Part shown: piece after piece, positions 8,388-17,299 of the stretch
Layout: each line of letters starts with the position of its first letter
Numbering within the stretch: position 1 is the stretch's first letter
DNA from: JABAAI01 sp965261955
GTDB taxonomy: Bacteria; Spirochaetota; Leptospiria; Leptospirales; Leptonemataceae
Direction: 5' to 3'
Length of the DNA stretch: 64,000 nucleotides
Assembly: GCA_965261955.1 (NCBI GenBank)
Contig: CBDHEM010000069.1
Coordinates: 1,054,001-1,118,000, forward strand
Position numbers and translations under genes: made by a program
The notes under the pieces: generated by a model
Told to the model about the DNA's origin: nothing
The model's input: only the letters and a program-made list of their open reading frames with translations
Database searches by the model: none

Positions 8388-9854
8388 CTAATTTTTTTCT
8401 TTGTCGTGTAAGTCTGTAAAAAGTTCTTTTTGTTCTTCATTTGCCTTTGTTGGTGAATTTTGTATTGGGTAGTTTCCGGAGAAACAAGCATCGCACCAAG
8501 ACTTTAATTTTTCTTGCCCACTTTGCATCGCTCGTAACGTAGCCTCTATGCTCATATAAGCTAGTGAATCGACACCTAGCAGTTTCGCAATTTGTTCTGT
8601 GGATGTTGTGGCTGCAATTAGCTCTTCTTGGGTGGGAATGTCTACACCGTAAAAGCAAGGATAGCGAGTTGGGGGGGCACTGATTCGAATATGAAGCTCT
8701 TTGACTCCTGCATCTCTAAACATTTTGACTATTTTATGAACTGTTGTTCCCCTCATAATGGAATCGTCCACAAGTATGACTCGTTTACCAACGACGGCAG
8801 AACGAAGGACATTATATTTAATTCGTGCTCCGAAATCTCGAATTTTTTGGTCAGGTTCAATAAATGTTCTGCCAATGTAATGGGATCGAATGAGGCCTAT
8901 GGTATAGGGAATTTTACTTTCTTCCGCATATCCTAGTGCAGCGACACTAGAAGAGTCAGGAACAGGAACCACAACATCAGCTTCTACTGGCTTTTCCTTA
9001 GAGAGGAGACGTCCTAACTTTTTACGAGTTTCGTACACAGATTGGGAAAAGATAATAGAATCAGGTCGAGAAAAATAAATATTTTCAAAAATACAAAGGC
9101 TTGTTTTTCTTTTTTCAAAGGGGTAGTGGGAAGATATTTTTTTATCACGAATATGAAGTAGCTCTCCTGGTTCAATATCTCTGATATAATTCGCCTCTGT
9201 AATATCAAAAGCGCATGTTTCAGATGCAACAACATAAGCCCCATCTTTGCGGCGGCCTAGAGCTAAAGGACGAAATCCATTTGGATCACGTACAGCATAT
9301 AGGCTTTCCGCAGAAAGAATAATCAGACTATAAGCACCTTGTATTTGCTGTAAGGAGTAACAGAGAGCATCAATAAAATTATCTTCTTTGCTTCGAGACA
9401 TGAGGTGGGCGATTACTTCTGTATCAACAGAAGTTTGAAATATAGAACCATTATGCTCTAATTTTTTTCTGATTTGATTTGAATTTGTGAGATTTCCATT
9501 ATGTGCGAGTCCAAATGCACCTAATCTAGATTCAACACGTATAGGTTGAGCATTTCGTAAAAAAGAGTCACCTGTTGTAGAGTAGCGATTATGACCTAAT
9601 GCAGTATTTCCTTTCAAGGAAGTTAGTTTTGTTTTGTTAAAGACTTGAGACACCTGTCCCATATCTGCATAGCGATAAAGGTGTTTTCCATCACTACTTA
9701 CTATACCAGTAGATTCTTGTCCACGATGCTGAAGAGAGTATAGCCCTAGATAAACATAGTATGAGGCTTGTGGTGTACCGAATATACCATAAACACCGCA
9801 AGCTTCTTTGGGTTTCTCATTGTGACTAGTGAAAATCATATATTTGGTAGGCAT
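8388..9854 (-). CDS. purF: Amidophosphoribosyltransferase PurF
   Basis: First committed step of purine biosynthesis: PRPP plus glutamine to 5-phosphoribosylamine. The 488-residue product has an Ntn-type glutaminase domain: ACGVYGIFG gives the nucleophile Cys after removal of a short propeptide, SLQHRGQES, GHNRYSTTG and LAHNGNLTN follow. The PRTase domain then shows VVPVPDSS, RSHYIGRTFI and the PRPP loop VILVDDSIMRGTT. A C-terminal CDACFSGNYP is also family-typical. A downstream ATG at residue 6 is an alternative start; both place the Cys near the N-terminus. It is not adjacent to other pur genes here. The divergent neighbour is the pgk-like gene. Confidence 0.96.
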   Translation of the reverse strand: MPTKYMIFTSHNEKPKEACGVYGIFGTPQASYYVYLGLYSLQHRGQESTGIVSSDGKHLYRYADMGQVSQVFNKTKLTSLKGNTALGHNRYSTTGDSFLRNAQPIRVESRLGAFGLAHNGNLTNSNQIRKKLEHNGSIFQTSVDTEVIAHLMSRSKEDNFIDALCYSLQQIQGAYSLIILSAESLYAVRDPNGFRPLALGRRKDGAYVVASETCAFDITEANYIRDIEPGELLHIRDKKISSHYPFEKRKTSLCIFENIYFSRPDSIIFSQSVYETRKKLGRLLSKEKPVEADVVVPVPDSSSVAALGYAEESKIPYTIGLIRSHYIGRTFIEPDQKIRDFGARIKYNVLRSAVVGKRVILVDDSIMRGTTVHKIVKMFRDAGVKELHIRISAPPTRYPCFYGVDIPTQEELIAATTSTEQIAKLLGVDSLAYMSIEATLRAMQSGQEKLKSWCDACFSGNYPIQNSPTKANEEQKELFTDLHDKEKN

Positions 9855-10097
9855 TCTTTACAGATCAATACTAACTCTATAGGTCGAATATGTAACAAAT
9901 TTTTGTATATTCTAAATTTGAAAAAAGTTCAACGGAATCGCTCACTTCTTTTAAAAAAACGGTTTATTCAAGAAATAGAATATTTCTACAACTACGTAGA
10001 ATTTTTATGTATAAAGTGAAAAATCGTGTCAAAAACATAAAAATGAGTTCCCATGCATAATACTCATTAAAAGGTATGGGTCATTGCGTTTTTCCCC

Positions 10098-11282
10098 ATG
10101 CTGTATACAAGACTAGAAAATGCTCAGGTAAATGGTAAGCGGGTCATTGTACGTATTGATGTAAATGGTTGTATAGAAGAAAATTTAGGGTCTGTTATTT
10201 ATCCTGTTTATTTATTAGCTATTCTACCCACTTTGGAATTTCTTTTAGAAAGAGGAGCTTTTATCTTAATTTGTACTCATGCCGTTCATTCAAAAACGAA
10301 AACTCCCATAAAATTAGATCGTCTTGCTCATGAAATCAGTAAGCTTCTTAGCCTCCCCGTGAAATATGGGTCAAAATTTCTTGAGGAAAAGGCTAAAGAT
10401 AAACTAGAAATTTCTGATCGCATAACTTTTCTAGAAAATTTGGCTATATATCCGCAAGAAAGTGAAGGTGATGAAAATTTTGCAAAGAGAATGGCTTCTC
10501 TAGGAGATTTTTATGTAAATGAAGCACGCAGTGGGAATAGTCAAAATTATAGTTCGATTTCAAAGCTACCAAAGTATTTGCCAGCTTATCCCGGATATGT
10601 TTTATATCGTGAAATCGATTTTTTTCGATCTTTATTGGATATAAAACAAAAGAAAATTTGTTTAGTTTTAGGTGGGGTAGGGTTAGAAAAAAAATTAGAT
10701 TTGATCAAAACTATACTCAATCGTATAGATAGTCTTTTGATATGTGGCGGTCTTTCTTATACCTTTCTTTATTCAAGGGCTATTTCTGTTGGAGCCTCTT
10801 TATGCGAAGATTATCTTGGTGTGCCCGCTTTTCAATTGATGGAGAAGGCAGAGCTAAGTAAAATCAATATGCTTTTTCCAATTGATCATATTCTTTCGAG
10901 AGAGATACTAATGAAGCATTCTGTAAAAAGGAGTAATCAAATTTCAGATGGATGGACAGGTGTTGATGTGGGACCTAAAACTCTTTCAAAATTTCAAAAA
11001 ACTTTAAAGGGTGCTTCTACTATTTTGTGGTATGGTCCTTTAGGTTGTAGTGAGGTTCAAAAATTTCGATCAGGTAGTTTGAATTTCGCAAAATACTTGG
11101 CAAAATCAAAGGCATCTACTTGTGTTATAGGATCAGAGACGACCTCGATAGCTCTTTCCATAGGGGAAAAAAAAATCAATGCTTACAATTACATTGAGCC
11201 AGATAGTCAATTTTTTCTAGATATTTTAAGCGAGAGCAGCATGCCGGGGCTTTCTGTTTTACAAAACAAAGAATATTTATAG
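10098..11282 (+). CDS. Phosphoglycerate kinase homologue lacking catalytic motifs (probable pseudoenzyme)
   Basis: The 394-residue protein aligns end to end with phosphoglycerate kinase, and the fold landmarks persist: VIVRIDVN, LPTLEFLLERGA, FLENLAIY, DGWTGVDVGPKT, ILWYGPLG. Functional residues are nearly all replaced. DDTRIRA has become IYPVYLLA (both Arg lost); SHLGRPK is THAVHSKT; ENLRFH is ENLAIY; VNDAFGTAHRAHAS is VNEARSGNSQNYSS; GGAKVSDK (nucleotide-site Lys) is GGVGLEKK; WNGPMGVFE is WYGPLGCSE; GGGDSAAA is IGSETTSI; the C-terminal GGGA loop is gone. The basic patch for 3-phosphoglycerate and the transition-state Lys are therefore missing, so kinase activity is very unlikely. The frame is fully open over nearly 1.2 kb, which argues that some role is still selected. 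A recently inactivated gene with no stop yet is the alternative. Confidence 0.85.
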   Translation: MLYTRLENAQVNGKRVIVRIDVNGCIEENLGSVIYPVYLLAILPTLEFLLERGAFILICTHAVHSKTKTPIKLDRLAHEISKLLSLPVKYGSKFLEEKAKDKLEISDRITFLENLAIYPQESEGDENFAKRMASLGDFYVNEARSGNSQNYSSISKLPKYLPAYPGYVLYREIDFFRSLLDIKQKKICLVLGGVGLEKKLDLIKTILNRIDSLLICGGLSYTFLYSRAISVGASLCEDYLGVPAFQLMEKAELSKINMLFPIDHILSREILMKHSVKRSNQISDGWTGVDVGPKTLSKFQKTLKGASTILWYGPLGCSEVQKFRSGSLNFAKYLAKSKASTCVIGSETTSIALSIGEKKINAYNYIEPDSQFFLDILSESSMPGLSVLQNKEYL

Positions 11283-11286
11283 CCTT

Positions 11287-11940
11287 TCACTTTTTCCTCC
11301 AGATGCGCTCTAAAAACTGATCACGTCCGGAGCCTTGCCTGTAAGATTGATAGCGTGGAGAATTTTTACGGTAAAAGTCTTGGTGATATTCTTCTGCTTT
11401 ATAAAATTTTTTTAATGGGACAATTTCTACTTGCAAAGCCTTAGTAAAGCGTCCGCTTTTTGAAAGCTGAGTGCGGGATTTTATTGCAAACTTTTTCTCC
11501 ATTTCATTTTGATAAAAAATGACGGGTCGATATGAGCTTCCCCTGTCCACAAACTGCCCGCCACCATCTGTAGGATCAATTTTACGCCAAAAATAAAAAA
11601 CCAATTTTTCATATGAAACTATCTTGGGGTCATAGTATATTTGAACGGCCTCTGCATGCCCAGTCTTTTCTGTGTTTACAGATTTATAACTTGGATTTTT
11701 TGTATGCCCCCCACTGTAGCCTGAAATGGCTTCCACTACTCCATTTAATTTTTCAAAATCAGCTTCGACACACCAAAAGCACCCGCCCGCAAACGTGGCT
11801 TTAGAAAGCTTTGTGTTTTGAATGTTTGCTTTTTTTGTATTGATTTGATTCGCTATTTTTTTATCATAATCACTACAAAATGGAAGGAATAGGATCAGGC
11901 CTACGAAATTGATTAGAAAGGGTACGTGCTTTGCATTCAT
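11287..11940 (-). CDS. msrA: Peptide methionine sulfoxide reductase MsrA, predicted lipoprotein
   Basis: Reduces the S-epimer of methionine sulfoxide in damaged proteins. The catalytic GGCFWCVEADFEKL is near residue 52, followed by ISGYSGGHTKNPSY, TGHAEAVQIYYDP, and FWRKIDPTDGGGQFVDRGS, the standard MsrA order. The N-terminus is hydrophobic and ends in LFLPFC, a lipobox, so this form is probably exported and anchored, protecting envelope proteins. Length 217 fits MsrA plus a signal. Its stop faces the end of the pgk-like gene convergently with only a few bases between them. No fused MsrB domain is present. Confidence 0.95.
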   Translation of the reverse strand: MNAKHVPFLINFVGLILFLPFCSDYDKKIANQINTKKANIQNTKLSKATFAGGCFWCVEADFEKLNGVVEAISGYSGGHTKNPSYKSVNTEKTGHAEAVQIYYDPKIVSYEKLVFYFWRKIDPTDGGGQFVDRGSSYRPVIFYQNEMEKKFAIKSRTQLSKSGRFTKALQVEIVPLKKFYKAEEYHQDFYRKNSPRYQSYRQGSGRDQFLERIWRKK

Positions 11941-12040
11941 ATTCTCCTTAGTATGAGTTTAGAAAAATTCTTCAATACATTTTAATATTAAAGAAAATGA
12001 GCTTGCGGATACATGATGAATCTGAGATAGGCCATGACAT

Positions 12041-12601
12041 TTGGCGTTGCATCAAAAAAGCAAAGAGTTAACTTATAATTGTGTGCGAGCAACTCTTTGT
12101 TTAGTCACAGAGGAAGATCGTATTTTGCTTGGTTATAAGAAACGTGGTTTGGGCAAAGGTCTTTGGAATGGTTTTGGAGGCAAAGTAGAATCGGGAGAAA
12201 GCATTGTAGAGGCTGCTGAGAGAGAATTGCAAGAGGAAGCCAATATTTTTTCTAATCAATTAGCCTTTCAAGGTATACTCTTTTTTACTTTTGATGGGAG
12301 TTTTGATCTACTTGAAGGTTACGTTTTCCATGCAATGCATTACGAGGGAATACCGAGAGAAACAGAGGAGATGTGTCCTCAATGGTTTTCTCTATCGGAG
12401 ATACCCTACGCACAAATGTGGTCGGATGATATCTTATGGTTGCCTCTCTTTCTAAAAGGAATTTCATTTTTGGCTTATTTTCACTTTGATATCCAAGAAA
12501 AATTGGTGTATGGAAAATTAAGAACGCTACCGGTGAGTTCTTTAGTATTTCCAAATATGGATATAAAAAAAAGAACTGTTCCAAACGTATTCAAAATATA
12601 A
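12041..12601 (+). CDS. MTH1-like Nudix hydrolase (oxidised purine nucleotide diphosphatase)
   Basis: 186 residues. The Nudix box GGKVESGESIVEAAERELQEE starts near residue 46; the usual final Gly is Ala (EEAN). The surrounding sequence follows animal NUDT1/MTH1 more than bacterial MutT: LLGYKKRGLGKGLWNGFGG, MCPQWFSLSEIPYAQMW and SDDILWLPLFLKG, the last two containing the Trp and paired acidic residues that recognise the oxidised base in MTH1. The likely role is hydrolysis of 8-oxo-dGTP or 2-hydroxy-dATP to the monophosphate, sanitising the nucleotide pool. About 30 extra residues extend the C-terminus. It lies just upstream of the ABC transporter genes in the same direction; a functional link is not implied. 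Confidence 0.82.
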   Translation: MALHQKSKELTYNCVRATLCLVTEEDRILLGYKKRGLGKGLWNGFGGKVESGESIVEAAERELQEEANIFSNQLAFQGILFFTFDGSFDLLEGYVFHAMHYEGIPRETEEMCPQWFSLSEIPYAQMWSDDILWLPLFLKGISFLAYFHFDIQEKLVYGKLRTLPVSSLVFPNMDIKKRTVPNVFKI

Positions 12602-12628
12602 TTATATTATAAACTTTTTTATTTAGCC

Positions 12629-13642
12629 ATGAAAATATATATTTTACGACGCTTACTGTTAATGCTTCCCACTCTTTTTGGAATTACTGTTGTTCTTTTT
12701 ACTCTCATACAATTTTTACCGGGAGGTCCTGTTGAAAATTATATTGCAAAGATACGATCCTCTTTAGGAGCTGCGGGAGTTACCAATATTAATGAAATTA
12801 CTCAGGAAGAACTCAAAAGAATACGGCATAACTTTGGGTATGATAAACCAGCATACATACGGTATTTTCATTGGATAGGAAAAGTTCTTCAGGGTGATTT
12901 AGGAGAATCTTTTTCCTATCAAGAACCTGTTTGGAGTGTGATAGGGCGTAGAATACCAATATCTCTTTTCTTAGGATTAACTTCTTTTTTACTTTCATAC
13001 TTAGTTTGTATCCCTCTTAGTCTGAAAAAATCTCTGAAACATGGTAGTCTATATGATATACTTTCTTCTATATTTGTTTTTGCAGGCTATATTATTCCGG
13101 GCTATGTATTGGGTCTTCTTTTGATTATATTTTTTTCAGGAGAGAGTTTTCTTGGTTTTTTTCCAATTGGTGGAAGTGTTTCTGATTACTTTGAAGAGTT
13201 ATCTTTATTTGGTAAGCTGGGTGATTTTTTATATCACATGGTGCTACCTTTGACTGCCTATATGGCTAGTGAGTTTGCTTTTTTAACAATGTTGTTAAAA
13301 AATAGCATACTCGAAGAAAAAAGTAAAAATTATATGCGAACAGCGGTAGCTAAGGGGCTTTCTTATAAGGAGGCTATTCGTCGTCATGCTTTACGGAATG
13401 CCCTTCTTCCTTTGGCAACACGTTTAAGTGAGGTATTTACACTTATTTTTACAAGTGCCCTTTTAATTGAAAAAGTATTCAATATTGATGGTATGGGACT
13501 TTTGGTGTACAATTCTATTTTAGACCGCGACTATAACGTGGTTTTAGGGATTATTCTTTTAGGAAGCTTCCTTTCGATGATGGGGCGGCTTTTTTCGGAT
13601 GTTTTGTACGTAAAAATAGACCCACGCATACAGTACGACTAA
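12629..13642 (+). CDS. yejB: Peptide ABC transporter permease, YejB/OppB type
   Basis: Inner-membrane permease of a peptide/microcin-type importer. 337 residues with the OppB-family start MKIYILRRLLLMLPTLFG, a first membrane segment, the extracytoplasmic loop ending in GDLGESFSYQEPVW, and five further membrane segments. The EAA loop AVAKGLSYKEAIRRHALRN near residue 240 contacts the ATPase. The N-terminal PGGPVENYIAKIRSS and the loop are closer to YejB than to classic OppB. It is first in a four-gene set (permease, permease, ATPase, ATPase). No periplasmic binding protein is encoded beside it. Confidence 0.85.
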   Translation: MKIYILRRLLLMLPTLFGITVVLFTLIQFLPGGPVENYIAKIRSSLGAAGVTNINEITQEELKRIRHNFGYDKPAYIRYFHWIGKVLQGDLGESFSYQEPVWSVIGRRIPISLFLGLTSFLLSYLVCIPLSLKKSLKHGSLYDILSSIFVFAGYIIPGYVLGLLLIIFFSGESFLGFFPIGGSVSDYFEELSLFGKLGDFLYHMVLPLTAYMASEFAFLTMLLKNSILEEKSKNYMRTAVAKGLSYKEAIRRHALRNALLPLATRLSEVFTLIFTSALLIEKVFNIDGMGLLVYNSILDRDYNVVLGIILLGSFLSMMGRLFSDVLYVKIDPRIQYD

Positions 13643-13691
13643 TCATTTATGGCAGTATTATTTGCAATTACAATACGGGTGTCTATATAAA

Positions 13692-14723
13692 ATGCTTTCG
13701 GAAATCACAAAAAATCGTATTAAAAAATTCAAACAAATTAAACGTGCATATTATTCTTTTTGTGTTCTTAGTTTTTTCTTTTTGATTTCTCTTTTTAGTG
13801 AATTGATTGCGAATGAAAAACCATTATATATTCATTTTGAAGGACGTTCTTTTTTTCCTATTTTTTTATATTATTCGGGGATAGAATTTAGCCAAGATCA
13901 AAACTCTGTTGCTGATTATATTGCTCTTAGAAAGAACCAAGAATTTAAAAAAAAAGCATTTATCATTTGGCCATTATATCCCTATGGTCCCTCTCACTCT
14001 TACTTTGATACGGCTGAGGCCCCTCCAAATCTTCCATCTAAAAAGCATTTTTTAGGGACAGATCGATTGGGTCGAGATGTCCTAGCTCGTTTACTTTATG
14101 GTTTCCGCACAAGTATGCTTTTTGCTTTATGTTTAGTTTTTTTGATGGGATTTTTTGGGGTTTTGATAGGAGGTATACAAGGATATTTAGGAGGGACTAT
14201 GGATATAGTCATTCAGAGATTTATAGAAATATGGTCATCATTACCATTTTTGTATGTTGTTATTCTAATGGGATCTTTATATGGTCGGAGTTTTATGCTT
14301 TTGATCTTTGTGATAGCTTTGTTTAACTGGATTGGTCTTTCCTATTATATGCGTGCTGAGTTTCTCAAGGGGAAAAAGCAAGTTTATGTGCAGGCCGCTC
14401 AATCTTTAGGATTTAGTCGTCAAAGAATTTTTCTCCATCATATTTTACCCAACTCTCTTTCCCCTTTAATTACAATTCTCCCGTTTGGATTAATTTCTGG
14501 CATTACAATACTCACGGCATTAGATTTTTTAGGTTTTGGTTTGCAACCGCCCACACCTTCTTGGGGAGAATTACTTAAACAAGGTCTAGACGTTATCCGT
14601 GATTTCCCGCATTTGACGATTATCACAACGTCTGTACTTTTTCTTACTCTGCTATTGGCTACTTTAACGGGTGAAGGATTACGTGATGCTTTTGATGCAC
14701 GTTCTGAAACACATATAGAATGA
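13692..14723 (+). CDS. yejE: Peptide ABC transporter permease, YejE/OppC type
   Basis: Second permease of the importer. The N-terminus (MLSEITKNRIKKFKQIKRAY, then a membrane segment and ELIANEKPLYIHFEGRSFFP) is the diagnostic YejE arrangement, including the conserved SELIANEKP. The long periplasmic loop ends in FLGTDRLGRDVLARLLYG, then five membrane segments with the EAA loop AAQSLGFSRQRIFLHHILPN. I set the start at the ATG at 13692 because the family begins there; a TTG at 13662 would add ten residues. The stop overlaps the next start (ATGA), so translation is probably coupled. Confidence 0.86.
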   Translation: MLSEITKNRIKKFKQIKRAYYSFCVLSFFFLISLFSELIANEKPLYIHFEGRSFFPIFLYYSGIEFSQDQNSVADYIALRKNQEFKKKAFIIWPLYPYGPSHSYFDTAEAPPNLPSKKHFLGTDRLGRDVLARLLYGFRTSMLFALCLVFLMGFFGVLIGGIQGYLGGTMDIVIQRFIEIWSSLPFLYVVILMGSLYGRSFMLLIFVIALFNWIGLSYYMRAEFLKGKKQVYVQAAQSLGFSRQRIFLHHILPNSLSPLITILPFGLISGITILTALDFLGFGLQPPTPSWGELLKQGLDVIRDFPHLTIITTSVLFLTLLLATLTGEGLRDAFDARSETHIE

Positions 14724-15715
14724 GTGAGAACACAATATTACAAATAAAAAATCTTTCCATACAGGTTAAAGAGGCTACAGATATTCTCAGTCTTACCGAT
14801 CGTGTGTGCCTTTATGTGAAGAGAGGAGAACTATTTGGACTCGTTGGTGAATCAGGCTGTGGAAAAACAATTACCGCTCAAGCAATCTTACGGCTTCTTC
14901 CTTCTCCTGGTGGTAAGATAGTTGAAGGTGAAATTTATTTTGATGGGAATGATTTGCTTAAACAAGATTCCGCCATCATACAAAACATCCGTGGTAAAGA
15001 AATCGCTATGATTTTTCAAGAACCATCTAGTGCTATGAATCCTTTGATGACTATTGGTAAACAATTACAAGAAGTTTTTGATTGCCATCAGATTGACTTA
15101 TCAAAAGAAAAAGAGAAGTTAACCGATTCGCCTGAAAAACGTATACAAGAACTTTTATGTAAGATGGGTTTTAGTGATCCTAGTGATATACTTTTTTCTT
15201 ATCCCCATCAACTTTCTGGAGGAATGTTGCAAAGAGTTATGATCGCGATGGCTTTGTTATTGAGGCCGAAGCTTCTTATTGCAGATGAACCGACAACAGC
15301 TCTTGATGTTACGGTTCAGGCACAAGTAATGGAATTGCTTCTAGATATTTGTAAAGAGGAAGATACAGCCGTTTTATTTATTACACACAATTTAGGGCTT
15401 ATTGCCCAATATGCTGATCGTCTTTCTGTTATGTATGCCGGTCGCATTGTGGAAACAGGAAAGGTCCTAGATTTTTTTAATGACCCATTACATCCTTATA
15501 GTTCAGGACTTCTTGGGGCATTTCCAGATATAGACGGGAAAAGGGCCCCTCAAGCTATTCATGGATATGTTCCTTCTCCTCGTGAATATGGACATGAAAG
15601 TGGTTGTCGTTTTCGGACACGTTGTTTGAAATCTATTGATAAATGTATAAATTATCCCACTTTTAAAAAAATGAAAAAAGGACAAGAAGTGGCCTGCTTC
15701 CTCTATGAGAAATAA
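14720..15715 (+). CDS. Peptide ABC transporter ATP-binding protein, OppD type
   Basis: ATPase subunit of the importer. Walker A GESGCGKT near residue 50, Q-loop IFQEPSSAMNP, signature LSGGMLQRVMIAMAL, Walker B LLIADEPTTALD and H-loop FITHNLG are all intact. The C-terminal part has the oligopeptide-transporter Cys motif: SGCRFRTRC followed by KCINYP, likely binding an Fe-S cluster as in DppD-type ATPases. In Enterobacteria YejF fuses two ATPase domains; here they are separate genes. It overlaps yejE by four bases and the next ATPase gene by 11. Confidence 0.92.
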   Translation: MSENTILQIKNLSIQVKEATDILSLTDRVCLYVKRGELFGLVGESGCGKTITAQAILRLLPSPGGKIVEGEIYFDGNDLLKQDSAIIQNIRGKEIAMIFQEPSSAMNPLMTIGKQLQEVFDCHQIDLSKEKEKLTDSPEKRIQELLCKMGFSDPSDILFSYPHQLSGGMLQRVMIAMALLLRPKLLIADEPTTALDVTVQAQVMELLLDICKEEDTAVLFITHNLGLIAQYADRLSVMYAGRIVETGKVLDFFNDPLHPYSSGLLGAFPDIDGKRAPQAIHGYVPSPREYGHESGCRFRTRCLKSIDKCINYPTFKKMKKGQEVACFLYEK

Positions 15716-16703
15716 AAAGTTGGAAATAGAAGAAAATTCTTCCTCTCTTTTGTTTGCAGAAAAAGTAAGGGTCCACTACCCTATTCGAGGTGGATTACTA
15801 AATAAAATAATTGGATATGTCCATGCTGTAGAGAATGCCTCTATACAGATCAAAGAGGGTGAAATTGTTTCACTAGTGGGAGAATCTGGTTGTGGTAAAA
15901 GTAGTCTTGGTATGGCCTTAATGGGATTAATTGAAGCTAGTTCAGGAAAAATAAAAATGAAAGACGAGATTTTAGACATAAAGAACAGACAAGCATTTCA
16001 AAAATTTAGACAGGATTATCAAATTATTTTTCAAGATCCATATTCTGCTTTAAACCCACGTCAAACAGCTTATGAGATTTTGGCTGAACCGTTATTGTTT
16101 CATGATATAGTTAGTAAAAAGAAAGTTGAATATAGTGTTGTTGAATTACTAGAGAAAGTGGGGCTTTCTATAGACCATCTCCATCTATATCCTCATTCAT
16201 TTTCGGGAGGACAGCGTCAGAGACTTTGCATTGCTCGTGCAATTTCTTTACGTCCAAAATTGATTGTATGTGATGAAATCGTCTCAGCACTTGATCTTTC
16301 TGTACAAGCTCAAATTGTAGAACTTCTTGTTGAATTAAGGAAAGAGATGGGGCTTTCTTTACTTTGGATATCTCATGATCTTTCTCTTGTGCGTAATATT
16401 AGTGATTATGTTTATGTTATGTATTTTGGAAAAATTGTTGAAGTGGGAAAGTGTCCGGGTATTTTTATTAACCCATCTCATCCGTATACAAAAGCTCTAG
16501 TTTCTGCCATTCCAACTTTAAATAAAGCAAAAAAACCAGCTCTTTTATATGGTGAGCCACCTTCCCCAAGAAGTCGTCCATCAGGCTGTACCTTTCATAC
16601 TCGCTGTCCCAAACATCAAGAAAAATGCAAAAAAATGTTACCCTCACTTGAAAAAAATAAAAATGGAAATGAAGTAGCTTGCTTTTATCCTGAAAATGGA
16701 TAG
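15705..16703 (+). CDS. Peptide ABC transporter ATP-binding protein, OppF type
   Basis: Second ATPase of the importer. Walker A GESGCGKS near residue 64, Q-loop IFQDPYSALNPRQ, signature FSGGQRQRLCIARAI, Walker B LIVCDEIVSALD (Ile-Val replacing the usual Pro-Val/Thr) and H-loop WISHDLSL are present. The C-terminal oligopeptide-transporter motif SGCTFHTRCPKHQEKC is intact, as in its partner. It is last in the yejB-yejE-oppD-oppF set. With both ATPases complete, the transporter is predicted functional but must use a binding protein encoded elsewhere. Confidence 0.92.
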   Translation: MRNKKLEIEENSSSLLFAEKVRVHYPIRGGLLNKIIGYVHAVENASIQIKEGEIVSLVGESGCGKSSLGMALMGLIEASSGKIKMKDEILDIKNRQAFQKFRQDYQIIFQDPYSALNPRQTAYEILAEPLLFHDIVSKKKVEYSVVELLEKVGLSIDHLHLYPHSFSGGQRQRLCIARAISLRPKLIVCDEIVSALDLSVQAQIVELLVELRKEMGLSLLWISHDLSLVRNISDYVYVMYFGKIVEVGKCPGIFINPSHPYTKALVSAIPTLNKAKKPALLYGEPPSPRSRPSGCTFHTRCPKHQEKCKKMLPSLEKNKNGNEVACFYPENG

Positions 16704-16762
16704 GAGTAACTTTACTCCGGTTGAATATTTTGGAATGCAGAATATTTTTCAATTATCCTAAG

Positions 16763-16870
16763 CTATTTGAATAGTTTCTCGTTTTCTTTTTTCCAATCAT
16801 AGTTGAGTAATTTATGAAACTCAAGATAGCCTAAAGCAGAGGCAAGTGAAACGTCCAATAAAGAAAAAGC
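16763..16870 (-). pseudogene. Remnant of a glutathione S-transferase-like C-terminus
   Basis: On the minus strand about 35 codons read LLDVSLASALGYLEFHKL, LNYDWKKENEKLFK and a stop. This resembles the end of bacterial GSTs (typically an 'aDiavacaLgYldfR...dWr' pattern). Upstream the frame closes at once and no N-terminal half is present. MITE copy D lies about 110 bases away. I read it as the tail of a deleted gene; the short length limits confidence. Confidence 0.45.
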
Positions 16871-16982
16871 TATTGCCTAGCTTCCCTCATGTACGTACTC
16901 CCCCAGAATATGACTACCCTAGAGAAAGTAGTTATTTTATAAAACAGAAGGAGTTTCCTTCATATCCAATATCTTGCATTTT

Positions 16983-17094
16983 GGGACTGTTGCAAAATGC
17001 AAGATAAGTGAGAAAATGTCCGTCTAAAATGCCTTAAATCGATATTTTATGGCATTACCTTTTGTCTTTATTGCTTTTTGTAGTGAAGAGTCCC
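16983..17094 (+). repeat. MITE-like repeat, copy D
   Basis: 112 bp from GGGACTGTTGCAAAATGC to GAAGAGTCCC. The core GTCCGTCTAAAATGCC, TTAAATCGATATTTTATGGC closely matches copy G. The surrounding interval 16704-17299 otherwise holds only the GST remnant; 17095-17299 shows nothing I can assign. Confidence 0.8.
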
Positions 17095-17299
17095 ACTATA
17101 ACAACGCCCGTTAGGCTAGTAAGTGGCTCTCGTGTCGCTATAAACTCCAACTAATGTAAGAACACCTAAATTATCTACGTAATTGCAAGTGATCGAATCG
17201 GTCCTCGCTTTGCGTTTTTCAGCAGTTTTTTTGAATGGGCTGTACCGGAAAAAGTAAGAAGAAAGAGAAGAAAAAACTGTATAAAACCAGTTAATCTAC

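Noticed and set aside
10098..11282. Functional glycolytic pgk
   Set aside because: Almost every substrate- and nucleotide-binding motif is replaced, so the gene symbol was withheld.
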